Of a DNA stretch of 64,000 nt, positions 55,601 through 63,609 are shown piece by piece. Origin of the DNA: Chromohalobacter beijerinckii (lineage in GTDB: Bacteria > Pseudomonadota > Gammaproteobacteria > Pseudomonadales > Halomonadaceae). A program made the translations under genes and the position numbers. Each line of letters begins with the position of its first letter. Position 1 is the stretch's first letter. The notes under the pieces were generated by a model. The model had not been told where the DNA came from. It saw only the letters and a list, made by a program, of their open reading frames with translations, and made no database searches. The stretch lies in the NCBI RefSeq assembly GCF_023061185.1, contig NZ_JAKGAK010000002.1, positions 248,001-312,000 of the forward strand, in the 5' to 3' direction.

Positions 55601-55635
55601 GGAAGGGCGCGGCTCAGCATTGCTTTAGACAGTCA

Positions 55636-55664
55636 TTGACAGTTAAAGGGATATTCCATAGCAT
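55636..55664 (+). promoter_or_regulatory. Strong sigma70 promoter of leader RNA 1
   Basis: Consensus -35 TTGACA (55636-55641), exactly 17 bp, then -10 TAGCAT (55659-55664). The predicted start is near 55671, at the beginning of the conserved leader element. It lies 36 bp after the hsdM stop, inside the RM island. Confidence 0.8.
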
Positions 55665-55670
55665 GCTGGG

Positions 55671-55719
55671 TAACACACCCGCCATGCCTCTCACTGAAGC
55701 ACACTTTGGCGGGTTTTTT
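55671..55719 (+). ncRNA. Putative small RNA 1 upstream of the Abi_2/HEPN gene
   Basis: The predicted transcript is about 49 nt. It has the stem ACCCGCCA (55677-55684)/TGGCGGGT (55707-55714), a 22-nt loop containing GCCTCTCACTGAAGC, and then TTTTTT to 55719. The loop and architecture recur at 59117-59170 before the second Abi gene, with one compensatory base-pair change in the stem. Within the loop GC/GC and TC/GA can pair as a small inner stem. The T-tract ends 6 bases before the Abi ribosome site, so the gene is read only past this terminator. An RNA antitoxin or attenuator role is inferred. Confidence 0.75.
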
Positions 55720-55736
55720 GTGTCCGGAGGTCGTGT

Positions 55737-56717
55737 ATGAGCGACTTCCACAAGCCCGCACACAGCATTGACGAACAGATCGCCACGCTATGCAGTCGTG
55801 GCCTGGCGATTCCCGACGAGGCTCGGGTGCGTCACTACCTGGCCAATATCAGCTATTTCCGCCTTTCAGCCTACACGCGCCCCTTCTACCAGCCAGGCCT
55901 TCAGGAGCATTGTTTTCTGGAGGGCACCTCTTTCGACGATGTGCTGAGGCTCTATGTGTTCGATCGTGAGCTTCGTCTGCTGCTGCTTGATGCCATTGAA
56001 AGGCTGGAAGTCGCGCTACGCGCCCAGTTGACCAATACCCTGGCCGAGCACCATGGCCCGCATGGCTACCTGGACCCCGGCATCTTCGACACCCGCTACA
56101 ACCATGACTGGTTGCTGGACAGGCTGGAGAACGCGGCCAAGGGGCGAGAGATCGAGACCTTCCTGGCGCACTATCGCACGAAGTACCGATCAGCCCCCAA
56201 TCAGCCGCCCATCTGGATGGCCGTGGAGCTGCTGACCTTCAAGGAAGTCTCGACCCTTCTAGCCAAGCTGCGGCTTCCCAAGGATACTCAGCGCATCGAG
56301 CGACATTTCGGCTGGAAGATGCCAGTGCTGCGATCCTGGTTCCGCAGCCTGTCCGACCTGCGCAACGTCTGCGCCCACCATGGCCGAGTGTGGAACCGTG
56401 AATTCGGTAGCCGCCCCGAGATGCCGAGAAAGGTTCCGGCCGGTTGGCCAAGCGTCCCTGGTAGCATCGAGACGGGGTCTCATGAGCACCCCGAGCAGCA
56501 TCTCAACCCTCGAAGGCGTCTGTATCTCCAGCTCGTAGTGATCGAGTCGCTGATGCAGGTCGTGTCGCCTACTAGCCAATGGGCCGAGCGACTGGTGGCA
56601 CTGCTGGATCGCCACCCCCAGGTCTCACGTCCGCACATGGGATTTCCTGGGCATTGGGACACGGAACCTTTCTGGCGAGAAGCAGTGATGAACGCAAGGG
56701 AGGGAGCAAAGGCATGA
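55737..56717 (+). CDS. Abi_2 (AbiD/F)-family HEPN protein 1
   Basis: A 326-residue protein of the Abi_2 abortive-infection family. The opening HSIDEQIATLCSRGLAIPDEARVRHYLANISYFRLSAY and LYVFDRELRLLLLDAIERLEVALRAQL are diagnostic. The HEPN RNase motif is intact as RNVCAHHGRVWNREF (R-N-x-C-A-H). Such proteins cleave RNA and arrest growth. The ATG is preceded by GGAGGTCG, shared with the second Abi gene. Its stop overlaps the hsdS start (ATGA). Phage defence or toxin role within the RM system is expected from the family. Confidence 0.88.
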   Translation: MSDFHKPAHSIDEQIATLCSRGLAIPDEARVRHYLANISYFRLSAYTRPFYQPGLQEHCFLEGTSFDDVLRLYVFDRELRLLLLDAIERLEVALRAQLTNTLAEHHGPHGYLDPGIFDTRYNHDWLLDRLENAAKGREIETFLAHYRTKYRSAPNQPPIWMAVELLTFKEVSTLLAKLRLPKDTQRIERHFGWKMPVLRSWFRSLSDLRNVCAHHGRVWNREFGSRPEMPRKVPAGWPSVPGSIETGSHEHPEQHLNPRRRLYLQLVVIESLMQVVSPTSQWAERLVALLDRHPQVSRPHMGFPGHWDTEPFWREAVMNAREGAKA

Positions 56718-58084
56718 CTTTCCCGAAATACCCCGAATACAAGGACTCCGGCGTCGAATGGTTGGGAGAGGTGCCGGCGCATTGGGAAATAAAGCCCCTA
56801 AAGTACGTTGCGACGTACAATGATGAGGTGTTGCCGGAAAGCACGCCTGACGACTACCCCATTAAGTATGTAGAGATTTCGGATGTAGATGACCAGCTAG
56901 GTATCACCGGTTGGTCGGAACATTCTTTTTCATCAGCACCATCAAGGGCGCGTCGGGTTCTGAAAAATGGAGATGTTCTGATCTCGACTGTGCGCACTTA
57001 CCTCCGTGCTATTGCTCCGGTGATAGAGCCACCTGAGAATCTTGTGGGTTCCACAGGATTTGCTGCCATTCGGCCCGTGCTTGGTGTCTATCATTTCGCA
57101 TTACTGGGATACACGCTCAGAGCTGAGTGGTTCATTTCACATATCATCGCTCGCTCTGTTGGCGTTAGCTACCCAGCGATCAATGCGTCGGACTTGGCAG
57201 CGTTGCCTCTCCCTGTCCCGCCATGGAAAGAGCAGCAGAGCATAGCCGCCTTCCTCGACCACGAAACCGCTCGCATCGACGCTTTGGTGAAGGAGCAGCA
57301 GCGTTTGATCGAGCTTCTCAAGGATAAGCGCCAGGCAGTGATCTCCCATGCCGTCACCAAGGGGCTGGACCCCGATGCGCCGATGAAGGACTCTGGGGTG
57401 GAGTGGCTTGGCGAGGTGCCGGCGCATTGGGGAATAGTGAAGTTCTTGCGTTGTGTAAAGATAGCTGAAGGTCAAGTAGATCCAAAGCTGGAAGAGTACC
57501 GTGAAAAAATTTTGATTGCCCCCAACCACGTTGAGTCCGCAACAGGACGGGTTCTAAGTCTGGAAACTGCGGAATCCCAAGGGGCGGAGAGCGGTAAATA
57601 CGTCTGTCGAGCTGGCGATGTAGCCTACAGCAAGATCAGGCCTGCCCTTAGGAAAGCATGCGTCGTTGATAAAGAGGTTCTTTGCAGTGCTGATATGTAC
57701 CCACTTCGCCCACTAATTAATCTAACCAGCGACTACTTGTTGTGGAGTATTCTTTCAGAGCCATTCTCTCGTCTGACTGCCCTAGAGTCGGAGAGGGTGG
57801 CTATGCCTAAAATAAACCGGGAGTCGCTGAATGAAATTTATATGGCAGTGCCGCCTCTAGAGGAACAAGCAAGCATTAGTGATCACATTTCTCAAGAAAC
57901 CCAGCGGCTAGACCAGCTTACTTCTATCGCAACTGAGGCCATTGAGCTCCTTTCTGAACGTCGCTCCGCCCTAATCTCTGCCGCGGTCACCGGCAAGATC
58001 GACGTACGTGGTTGGAAGGCTGAAAAACACTCCGAGCAGCCTGAGGTGCTTATGGCCGCCGAGGAACGTGCCACTTACGCTTAA
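56714..58084 (+). CDS. hsdS: Type I restriction-modification specificity subunit
   Basis: A 456-residue protein with two target-recognition domains, each opening with KDSGVEWLGEVPAHW (residues about 9-23 and about 225-239) and closing with a conserved helical spacer (EQQSIAAFLDHETARIDALV; EEQASISDHISQETQRLDQL). It sets the bipartite DNA target. The recognition domains are more AT-rich than the shared parts, suggesting exchange. The ATG at 56714 overlaps the Abi stop, with GGGAGGGAG upstream. Confidence 0.92.
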   Translation: MTFPKYPEYKDSGVEWLGEVPAHWEIKPLKYVATYNDEVLPESTPDDYPIKYVEISDVDDQLGITGWSEHSFSSAPSRARRVLKNGDVLISTVRTYLRAIAPVIEPPENLVGSTGFAAIRPVLGVYHFALLGYTLRAEWFISHIIARSVGVSYPAINASDLAALPLPVPPWKEQQSIAAFLDHETARIDALVKEQQRLIELLKDKRQAVISHAVTKGLDPDAPMKDSGVEWLGEVPAHWGIVKFLRCVKIAEGQVDPKLEEYREKILIAPNHVESATGRVLSLETAESQGAESGKYVCRAGDVAYSKIRPALRKACVVDKEVLCSADMYPLRPLINLTSDYLLWSILSEPFSRLTALESERVAMPKINRESLNEIYMAVPPLEEQASISDHISQETQRLDQLTSIATEAIELLSERRSALISAAVTGKIDVRGWKAEKHSEQPEVLMAAEERATYA

Positions 58085-58099
58085 TAACAAGGAACCAAA

Positions 58100-59071
58100 A
58101 TGACCCAAGGACGCAGCATTCGCTTGTTTCTGGTCGATGGCGCACCTAATGGTTTGCTTACCGCCGAGATCATGAATTGGACTGGCCACGTGCTCACCGG
58201 GCCGCGCAGCAAGCTGAGCGAGTTAGTGCAGCGTCCCGAGTGCGGGCGCACCGGTATCTATTTTCTGGTCGGTACGGACCCCGATGGCGATCTGAGGCCC
58301 CTGGTCTACATCGGTGAAAGTGACGATGTAGCAACGCGGCTGAAACAGCACAATCGTCCGGAGGAAAAAGGGGGCAAGGACTTTTGGGAAAAGGTCTGTC
58401 TTGTCACGAGAAAAGACCAGAACCTGACCAAGGCTCACGTGAAGTTTTTGGAAAGCTTGCTGATCCAAAATGCCGGTGCCATGGGACGCTGTAAGCTGTC
58501 CAATGGCACGGCGCATGAGTATATCGGCCTTCCAGAATCCGACCGTGCCGATATGGCATTTTTCATGGAGCAGATTCGTACGGTATTGCCCGTTCTCGGT
58601 CTAGATTTTCTTCGCGGTATCGGGAGACCTTCCTCGAACCAGCAGCCAGAGCCTTTCACGCCAACGCAACCTGAAACGTATCCGCTGGCGGGGGCGGAAA
58701 ATCCCCGGCTGAAAATGGAGGTCAAAAAGCACAATATCGTGGCCTTTGCTCAAGAGCTCGATGGTGAGTTCGTTGTCCTCGAGGGTTCCCTGGCCAGAGG
58801 AGAGTGGATAGACCTAAAACATAACTATCGTCATCTCTATAAGCAGCTCTGCGATGAGGGCGTGCTCGTGGACGACGGTAATGGCTTCAAGACGTTTGTC
58901 CGCGACTATGGCTTCACGAGCCCCAGCCCGGCTGCAGCCGTTGTTGCCGGACGTGCTGCCAATGGTCGTTTTGATTGGAAAATCGAAGCGACGGGACAGT
59001 CTTATGCCGACTGGCAGGATCAGCAGGTGAGTGCCGCTGCGGCGCAGTCCGAGGAGATGGAGCCTACCTGA
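58100..59071 (+). CDS. GIY-YIG nuclease with C-terminal DUF4357
   Basis: A 323-residue protein. The GIY-YIG domain has TGIYFLVG (GIY) and LVYIGESDDVATRLKQH (YIG, then Arg), near residues 50-95. The C-terminus (LYKQLCDEGVLVDD, FTSPSPAAAVVAGRAANGRFDWK) is a DUF4357 domain. Such proteins are frequent passengers in RM and defence loci; their target is unknown. AAGGAA precedes the ATG, 15 bp after hsdS. Confidence 0.82.
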   Translation: MTQGRSIRLFLVDGAPNGLLTAEIMNWTGHVLTGPRSKLSELVQRPECGRTGIYFLVGTDPDGDLRPLVYIGESDDVATRLKQHNRPEEKGGKDFWEKVCLVTRKDQNLTKAHVKFLESLLIQNAGAMGRCKLSNGTAHEYIGLPESDRADMAFFMEQIRTVLPVLGLDFLRGIGRPSSNQQPEPFTPTQPETYPLAGAENPRLKMEVKKHNIVAFAQELDGEFVVLEGSLARGEWIDLKHNYRHLYKQLCDEGVLVDDGNGFKTFVRDYGFTSPSPAAAVVAGRAANGRFDWKIEATGQSYADWQDQQVSAAAAQSEEMEPT

Positions 59072-59081
59072 TAAATGAGAC

Positions 59082-59110
59082 TTGGCAGTGGGTCTTTGCG
59101 TCCTTATACT
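59082..59110 (+). promoter_or_regulatory. Strong sigma70 promoter of leader RNA 2
   Basis: -35 TTGGCA (59082-59087), 17 bp, -10 TATACT (59105-59110), predicted start near 59117. It begins 10 bp after the nuclease gene's stop. Spacing and distance to the leader match those of the first promoter at 55636-55664. Confidence 0.8.
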
Positions 59111-59116
59111 ACTTCG

Positions 59117-59170
59117 TAACAACACCCCCCACGCCTCTCACTGAAGCGCACCTTGGGGGGTTACTTTTTT
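59117..59170 (+). ncRNA. Putative small RNA 2 upstream of the second Abi_2/HEPN gene
   Basis: The predicted transcript is about 54 nt. It has the stem ACCCCCCA (59124-59131)/TGGGGGGT (59154-59161), a 22-nt loop that differs from that of RNA 1 at only three positions (all transitions), then TTACTTTTTT. Relative to RNA 1 one G-C pair has become C-G, preserving the stem. The T-tract ends 2 bases before GGAGGTCG, the Abi ribosome site. Confidence 0.75.
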
Positions 59171-59183
59171 CTGGAGGTCGGTT

Positions 59184-60095
59184 TTGCAGTTCAATAAGCC
59201 CCCATTGAGCTTAGATGACCAGCTCGACCGGCTCATCCAGCGGGGGTTGACGGTGCCGGACCGTCAGAGGGCACTCCACTACCTGCGCCATCTCAACTAT
59301 TACCGGCTGGGCGCTTACTGGCTACCCTTCGAGGCCGAACACCAGACGCATCGCCTGCGGCCTGGCACTACCCTAGACGACGTGTTGAATCTCTATGTGT
59401 TCGATCGGGAGTTCCGGCTTCTGGTCATGGATGCCATTGAGCGCATCGAGGTCTCTATTCGCACTTGCTGGGCCTACCACATGGCCCACACGCACGGGCC
59501 TCACTGCCACCTTGACCCGGCGCTATTCAAGTCTCCGCATCGTTCATGGCGCTACGAGGAGCGGCTTCGTGCCCTGGAAGGGGAAGTGCGACGCAGCCAG
59601 GAAACGTTCATCCGCCACCTTAGTACCACCTACGATGAGCCGTTGCCTCCGATATGGGCTCTGGTGGAAATCATGACGTTTGGCCAACTGTCTCAGTGGT
59701 ATGCCAACACGCGCCAGCGCCGGGATCGTAATTCTGTAGCACGTGAGTACGACTTCGACGAGAGCGTTCTGACCTCGGTGCTGCATCATCTGAGTACGGT
59801 GCGCAACCAGTGTGCCCACCATGCACGATTGTGGAACCGGGAGTTCACCTTCCTTCCCAAGCTGCCAAAGAAGCGTCCGGCAGCAGTTCTGGACACACTG
59901 TCCTCCGGTGCCTCGCGCCGTATCTATAATACACTCACCTTGATGCTGCACCTGATGGATGTGGTGAACCCTCACCACCATTGGCGGGAGCGGCTGATTG
60001 GCTTGATCGACCGCCATGCGATCGATGTTGCCGAAATGGGCTTCCCTGACGATTGGCGAGACCGTCCCCTATGGACGATGCACTGTCCTAAGTAG
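59184..60095 (+). CDS. Abi_2 (AbiD/F)-family HEPN protein 2
   Basis: A 303-residue paralogue of the protein at 55737. It has PLSLDDQLDRLIQRGLTVPDRQRALHYLRHLNYYRLGAYWLPF, LYVFDREFRLLVMDAIERIEVSIRTCW, and the HEPN motif RNQCAHHARLWNREF. The start is TTG at 59184, 6 bases past GGAGGTCG. TTG is a weak start and may keep levels low. It precedes hsdR by 65 bp. Role as for the first: probable RNA-cleaving toxin or anti-phage effector. Confidence 0.88.
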   Translation: MQFNKPPLSLDDQLDRLIQRGLTVPDRQRALHYLRHLNYYRLGAYWLPFEAEHQTHRLRPGTTLDDVLNLYVFDREFRLLVMDAIERIEVSIRTCWAYHMAHTHGPHCHLDPALFKSPHRSWRYEERLRALEGEVRRSQETFIRHLSTTYDEPLPPIWALVEIMTFGQLSQWYANTRQRRDRNSVAREYDFDESVLTSVLHHLSTVRNQCAHHARLWNREFTFLPKLPKKRPAAVLDTLSSGASRRIYNTLTLMLHLMDVVNPHHHWRERLIGLIDRHAIDVAEMGFPDDWRDRPLWTMHCPK

Positions 60096-60160
60096 ACTTC
60101 TCCTTATGTTCCCAAACCGTTAGGCTGTTTCAAAAGATTACGCCGAGCGCAGGGAATAAT

Positions 60161-63100
60161 ATGGCGGACAGCCGGGAACACCGATTCCAGCAGGACATCA
60201 TTGAGGCCATGACCGAGGCGGGGTGGCAAGTCGGCACCTCCAGAGGCTATGACCGTGCCACGGCGCTCTACACGGAAGACGTGATTGCCTATCAACGGGA
60301 AGCGTGGCCCGAGCGCTGGGAAAAGTTCTGCCAGGCCAATCCCCGCGCGCCGGAGACCGTGCTGATCCAGAAGCTCGTCCGCGAGCTGGAAAAGGCCGAT
60401 ACGCTCGACGTATTGCGCCATGGCTTCAAGGTGCCGGGGGTGAAGCTCGACCTATGCAGCTTCAAGCCCGACCATGCCATGAACCCCGACTCCCTGGCCC
60501 GCTATCGCGCCAACCGCCTGCGCGTGGTGCCGGAGGTCTCCTACTCCCCGCATGCCCGTGAGCAAGGCAAGGGCGGGCAGGCCTATAATCCCCGCCTCGA
60601 CCTTGTACTGTTCGTCAACGGCATTCCCACCGCGACGCTGGAACTCAAGAGCGCATTCAAGCAGTCCGTGGAGAACGCCAAACGCCAGTATCGCTTCGAC
60701 CGCCCGATCAAGGACCCGGTCACGCGCAAGGCTGAGCCTCTGCTTACCTTCAAGCGTGGTGCTCTGGTGCATTTCGCCGTCAGTCAGTCGGAAGTCGCCA
60801 TGACGACTCGGCTGTCGGGTAAGGACACCTTTTTCTTGCCCTTCAATCGGGGCACCGAAGATGGCGGCGCGGGAAACCCACCGCCCGAGGATGAACGCCG
60901 CTACGCAACCGATTACCTCTGGCGGGAAGTGCTTCAACCGGATGCCTGGCTGAAAATCCTGGGGCGTTTTCTGCACCTGGAGAAAAAGACCAGCGAGGAT
61001 TTCCACGGCCGCCGCCACACCAAGGAAACCCTCATCTTTCCGCGCTATCACCAGTGGGAAGCGGTCAACCGGCTGATTCACGCCACGCGCGAGGAGGGCG
61101 CTGGCGAGCGATACCTGGTGCAGCACAGCGCGGGCTCCGGTAAGTCCAACTCCATTGCCTGGTGTGCTCACCAGCTGGCCAACCTCTATTCCGAGGACGG
61201 TGCCAAGCTCTTCAACTCGGTGATCGTGGTGACCGACCGCACCGTGCTCGACAGCCAGTTGCAGAACACCATCTATCAGTTCGAGCATGCCCACGGCGTG
61301 GTGTGTCCGATCACACGTGACGTTGGTAGTCAGAGTAAATCCGAGCAGCTTGCCGAGGCTTTGGCCAGCAACACGCGGATCATCATCGTCACCATCCAGA
61401 CCTTCCCGGCGCTCTTCGATGCCCTGGACAAGCGGCCCAAGCTCGCCGAGGGCCGCTACGCGGTGATCGCCGACGAGGCTCACTCTTCGCAGACCGGCAG
61501 TTCGGCCAGCAAGCTCAAGGCCCTACTGGCGGCAGCGGGAGAAAACCTGGCAGATGAAGAAGAAGTGAGTTCAGAAGCGCTGATGGATGCCGCCGTGGCG
61601 GCTCGTCGCCCGAGTGAACGCATCAGCTATTACGCGTTTACCGCCACCCCCAAGGCCAAGACACTGGAGCTGTTCGGCCGGTCGTCCGATCCGACACTGC
61701 CCGCAGGTGACGATAACAAGCCCGAACCGTTCCACCTCTACTCCATGCGGCAGGCCATCGAGGAAGGTTTCATTCTCGATGTGCTCAAGAATTACGTTAC
61801 CTACGGTACCGCGTGGAGACTGGCCCACCCGGAGGCCGACGCCCAGGAGGTGGAGTCCAAGAAGGCGTCTCGAACCCTGGCACGTTGGGTGCGTCTGCAT
61901 CCCTACAATATCTCCCAGCGGGTCGAGATCATCGTCGAGCATTTTCGTGCCAATGTACGCCACCTGCTGGATCGCCAAGCCAAGGCCATGGTGGTCACCG
62001 CCAGTCGACAAGAGGCCGTGCGCTATCAACTGGCCATGCGCGATTACATCGCTGATAAGGGCTATGACAACGTGTATCCGCTGGTGGCCTTCTCGGGTAG
62101 CGTGCCGCCTGATGAGGTGATTCCCGAGGAGGTCACCGAGACCAGTCAGCGACTCAACCCAGGGCTCAATGGCCGCGATCTGGCCGAAGCGTTCGATACC
62201 GATGACTACAACGTCATGATCGCCGCCAACAAGTTTCAGACCGGCTTCGATCAGCCCAAGTTGTGCGCCATGTACGTGGACAAGAAGCTCCAGGGCGTGG
62301 ACTGCGTACAGACCCTCTCGCGGCTCAACCGGCTGTATCCCGGCAAGGAAACCTTCGTTCTCGACTTCTACAACGATGCCAAGGATATTCTCGATGCCTT
62401 CGCGCCGTATTACCGGCAGGCCGAGCTGGAGGGCGTCTCCGACCCTCAGGTGGTTTTCGATCTCAAGCGCACGCTGGACGCTGCCGGTATCTACCATTGG
62501 GAGGAAGTCGATGCCTTCGCCAAGGCTTTCTATGACTCCAAGGCGCCGGCTTCCAGCCTGAGCTACCATTGTCAGCCCGCGCAGGACCGTTTTCAGAAGC
62601 GTTATAGCGCGCTGCTCGATCAGATCGACACCTGGACCGAGGCGCGACAACAGGCCGAGCAAAACGATGATGAAAAAGGCCGCCTACGCGCCGAGCAGGA
62701 GCTAAAGGACGCCGGCACCTCCCTCGACGAGCTCGATCTCTTTCGCAAGAACCTCACCAGCTTCGTACGTTCCTACGAGTTTCTCAGCCAGATCATCACC
62801 TTCGACGACCTCGAACTGGAACAACTGTGCGTTTACGCCAAGCACCTCCAGCCGCTACTGCGGAGTGAGCGACTGACGGACGAAGACCCGGTCGATGTCA
62901 GCGAACTGGAACTGACCCACTACCGCATGACCAAGCGTGCCGAACAACAACTGAAGCTGGAAGTCGCCGAGGGGAAGCCGCTCAAACCCGGCACCGACGT
63001 TGGCTCCGGCAAGCCCCACGACCCCGAGAAGCAGCGCCTAGCCGAGATCATCGAACGGCTCAACGATCTTTATGGGTCTGAAGTCAGCGACGACGACAAG

Positions 63101-63391
63101 CTGCACTTCGCCAATGGCATCGCCGACCGCATCGAACGCGACGAAGCGGTGATGGCCCAAGTGCGCAATCACAGCGAAGACCAAGTGATGCACGGCCTAT
63201 TTCCGAAGAAGGTTACCGACGCCGTACTCGACAGCATGAGCGATCAAGAAAAGCTCAGCATGCCGCTGCTGGAGAATGAGGAGACGGGCAGGCAGTTTGC
63301 GCTGTTGATTCTCAAGCTATTGGCGGGGAGATCGAGTCGTGAAGTGTATGCTGGAAAGCCATCTACTGAAGGGTTCAACTATAACCGCTAA
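60161..63391 (+). CDS. hsdR: Type I restriction endonuclease/translocase subunit
   Basis: A 1076-residue subunit. The N-terminal PD-(D/E)XK nuclease is seen in RLDLVLFVNGIPTATLELKS, the SF2 motor has Walker A HSAGSGKSNSIAW, DEAH in VIADEAHSSQTG and YYAFTATPKAKT, and the later Q-x-x-x-F-D type motif is NKFQTGFDQPKLC. It pumps and cuts unmodified DNA in complex with M and S. AGGGA precedes the ATG. All motifs look intact, so restriction is probably active. Confidence 0.93.
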   Translation: MADSREHRFQQDIIEAMTEAGWQVGTSRGYDRATALYTEDVIAYQREAWPERWEKFCQANPRAPETVLIQKLVRELEKADTLDVLRHGFKVPGVKLDLCSFKPDHAMNPDSLARYRANRLRVVPEVSYSPHAREQGKGGQAYNPRLDLVLFVNGIPTATLELKSAFKQSVENAKRQYRFDRPIKDPVTRKAEPLLTFKRGALVHFAVSQSEVAMTTRLSGKDTFFLPFNRGTEDGGAGNPPPEDERRYATDYLWREVLQPDAWLKILGRFLHLEKKTSEDFHGRRHTKETLIFPRYHQWEAVNRLIHATREEGAGERYLVQHSAGSGKSNSIAWCAHQLANLYSEDGAKLFNSVIVVTDRTVLDSQLQNTIYQFEHAHGVVCPITRDVGSQSKSEQLAEALASNTRIIIVTIQTFPALFDALDKRPKLAEGRYAVIADEAHSSQTGSSASKLKALLAAAGENLADEEEVSSEALMDAAVAARRPSERISYYAFTATPKAKTLELFGRSSDPTLPAGDDNKPEPFHLYSMRQAIEEGFILDVLKNYVTYGTAWRLAHPEADAQEVESKKASRTLARWVRLHPYNISQRVEIIVEHFRANVRHLLDRQAKAMVVTASRQEAVRYQLAMRDYIADKGYDNVYPLVAFSGSVPPDEVIPEEVTETSQRLNPGLNGRDLAEAFDTDDYNVMIAANKFQTGFDQPKLCAMYVDKKLQGVDCVQTLSRLNRLYPGKETFVLDFYNDAKDILDAFAPYYRQAELEGVSDPQVVFDLKRTLDAAGIYHWEEVDAFAKAFYDSKAPASSLSYHCQPAQDRFQKRYSALLDQIDTWTEARQQAEQNDDEKGRLRAEQELKDAGTSLDELDLFRKNLTSFVRSYEFLSQIITFDDLELEQLCVYAKHLQPLLRSERLTDEDPVDVSELELTHYRMTKRAEQQLKLEVAEGKPLKPGTDVGSGKPHDPEKQRLAEIIERLNDLYGSEVSDDDKLHFANGIADRIERDEAVMAQVRNHSEDQVMHGLFPKKVTDAVLDSMSDQEKLSMPLLENEETGRQFALLILKLLAGRSSREVYAGKPSTEGFNYNR

Positions 63392-63533
63392 CGACCCAAA
63401 GCGGCCATCCCGGCAGAAGCGGCATGCTGGTTCAGCCGTGTCATGCAGCCGACAAGATAATCTATGCTATATCATCAATTCATACTTAATTTTATTTTAA
63501 TTTCAATGGTGTAGGTCGTGAATGAAGGGCTGT

Positions 63534-63573
63534 ATAACCTGAATGAACGCGTCGCCGGGTTCATTCAGGTTAT
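63534..63573. repeat. 15-bp perfect inverted repeat downstream of hsdR
   Basis: ATAACCTGAATGAAC (63534-63548) and its exact complement (63559-63573) flank a 10-nt spacer. No T-tract follows. It lies in the AT-rich, gene-free 63392-63609, 37 bp before the next gene, and could be an operator or an RNA hairpin. Confidence 0.8.
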
Positions 63574-63609
63574 GTAGAGGGGAATATAATCACAGTTAGA
63601 ACGGGAAAA

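Noticed and set aside
55671-55719. Ordinary hsdM terminator only
   Set aside because: It would explain one hairpin, but not the near-identical loop, matching promoter and compensatory stem change at the second, unrelated gene junction.
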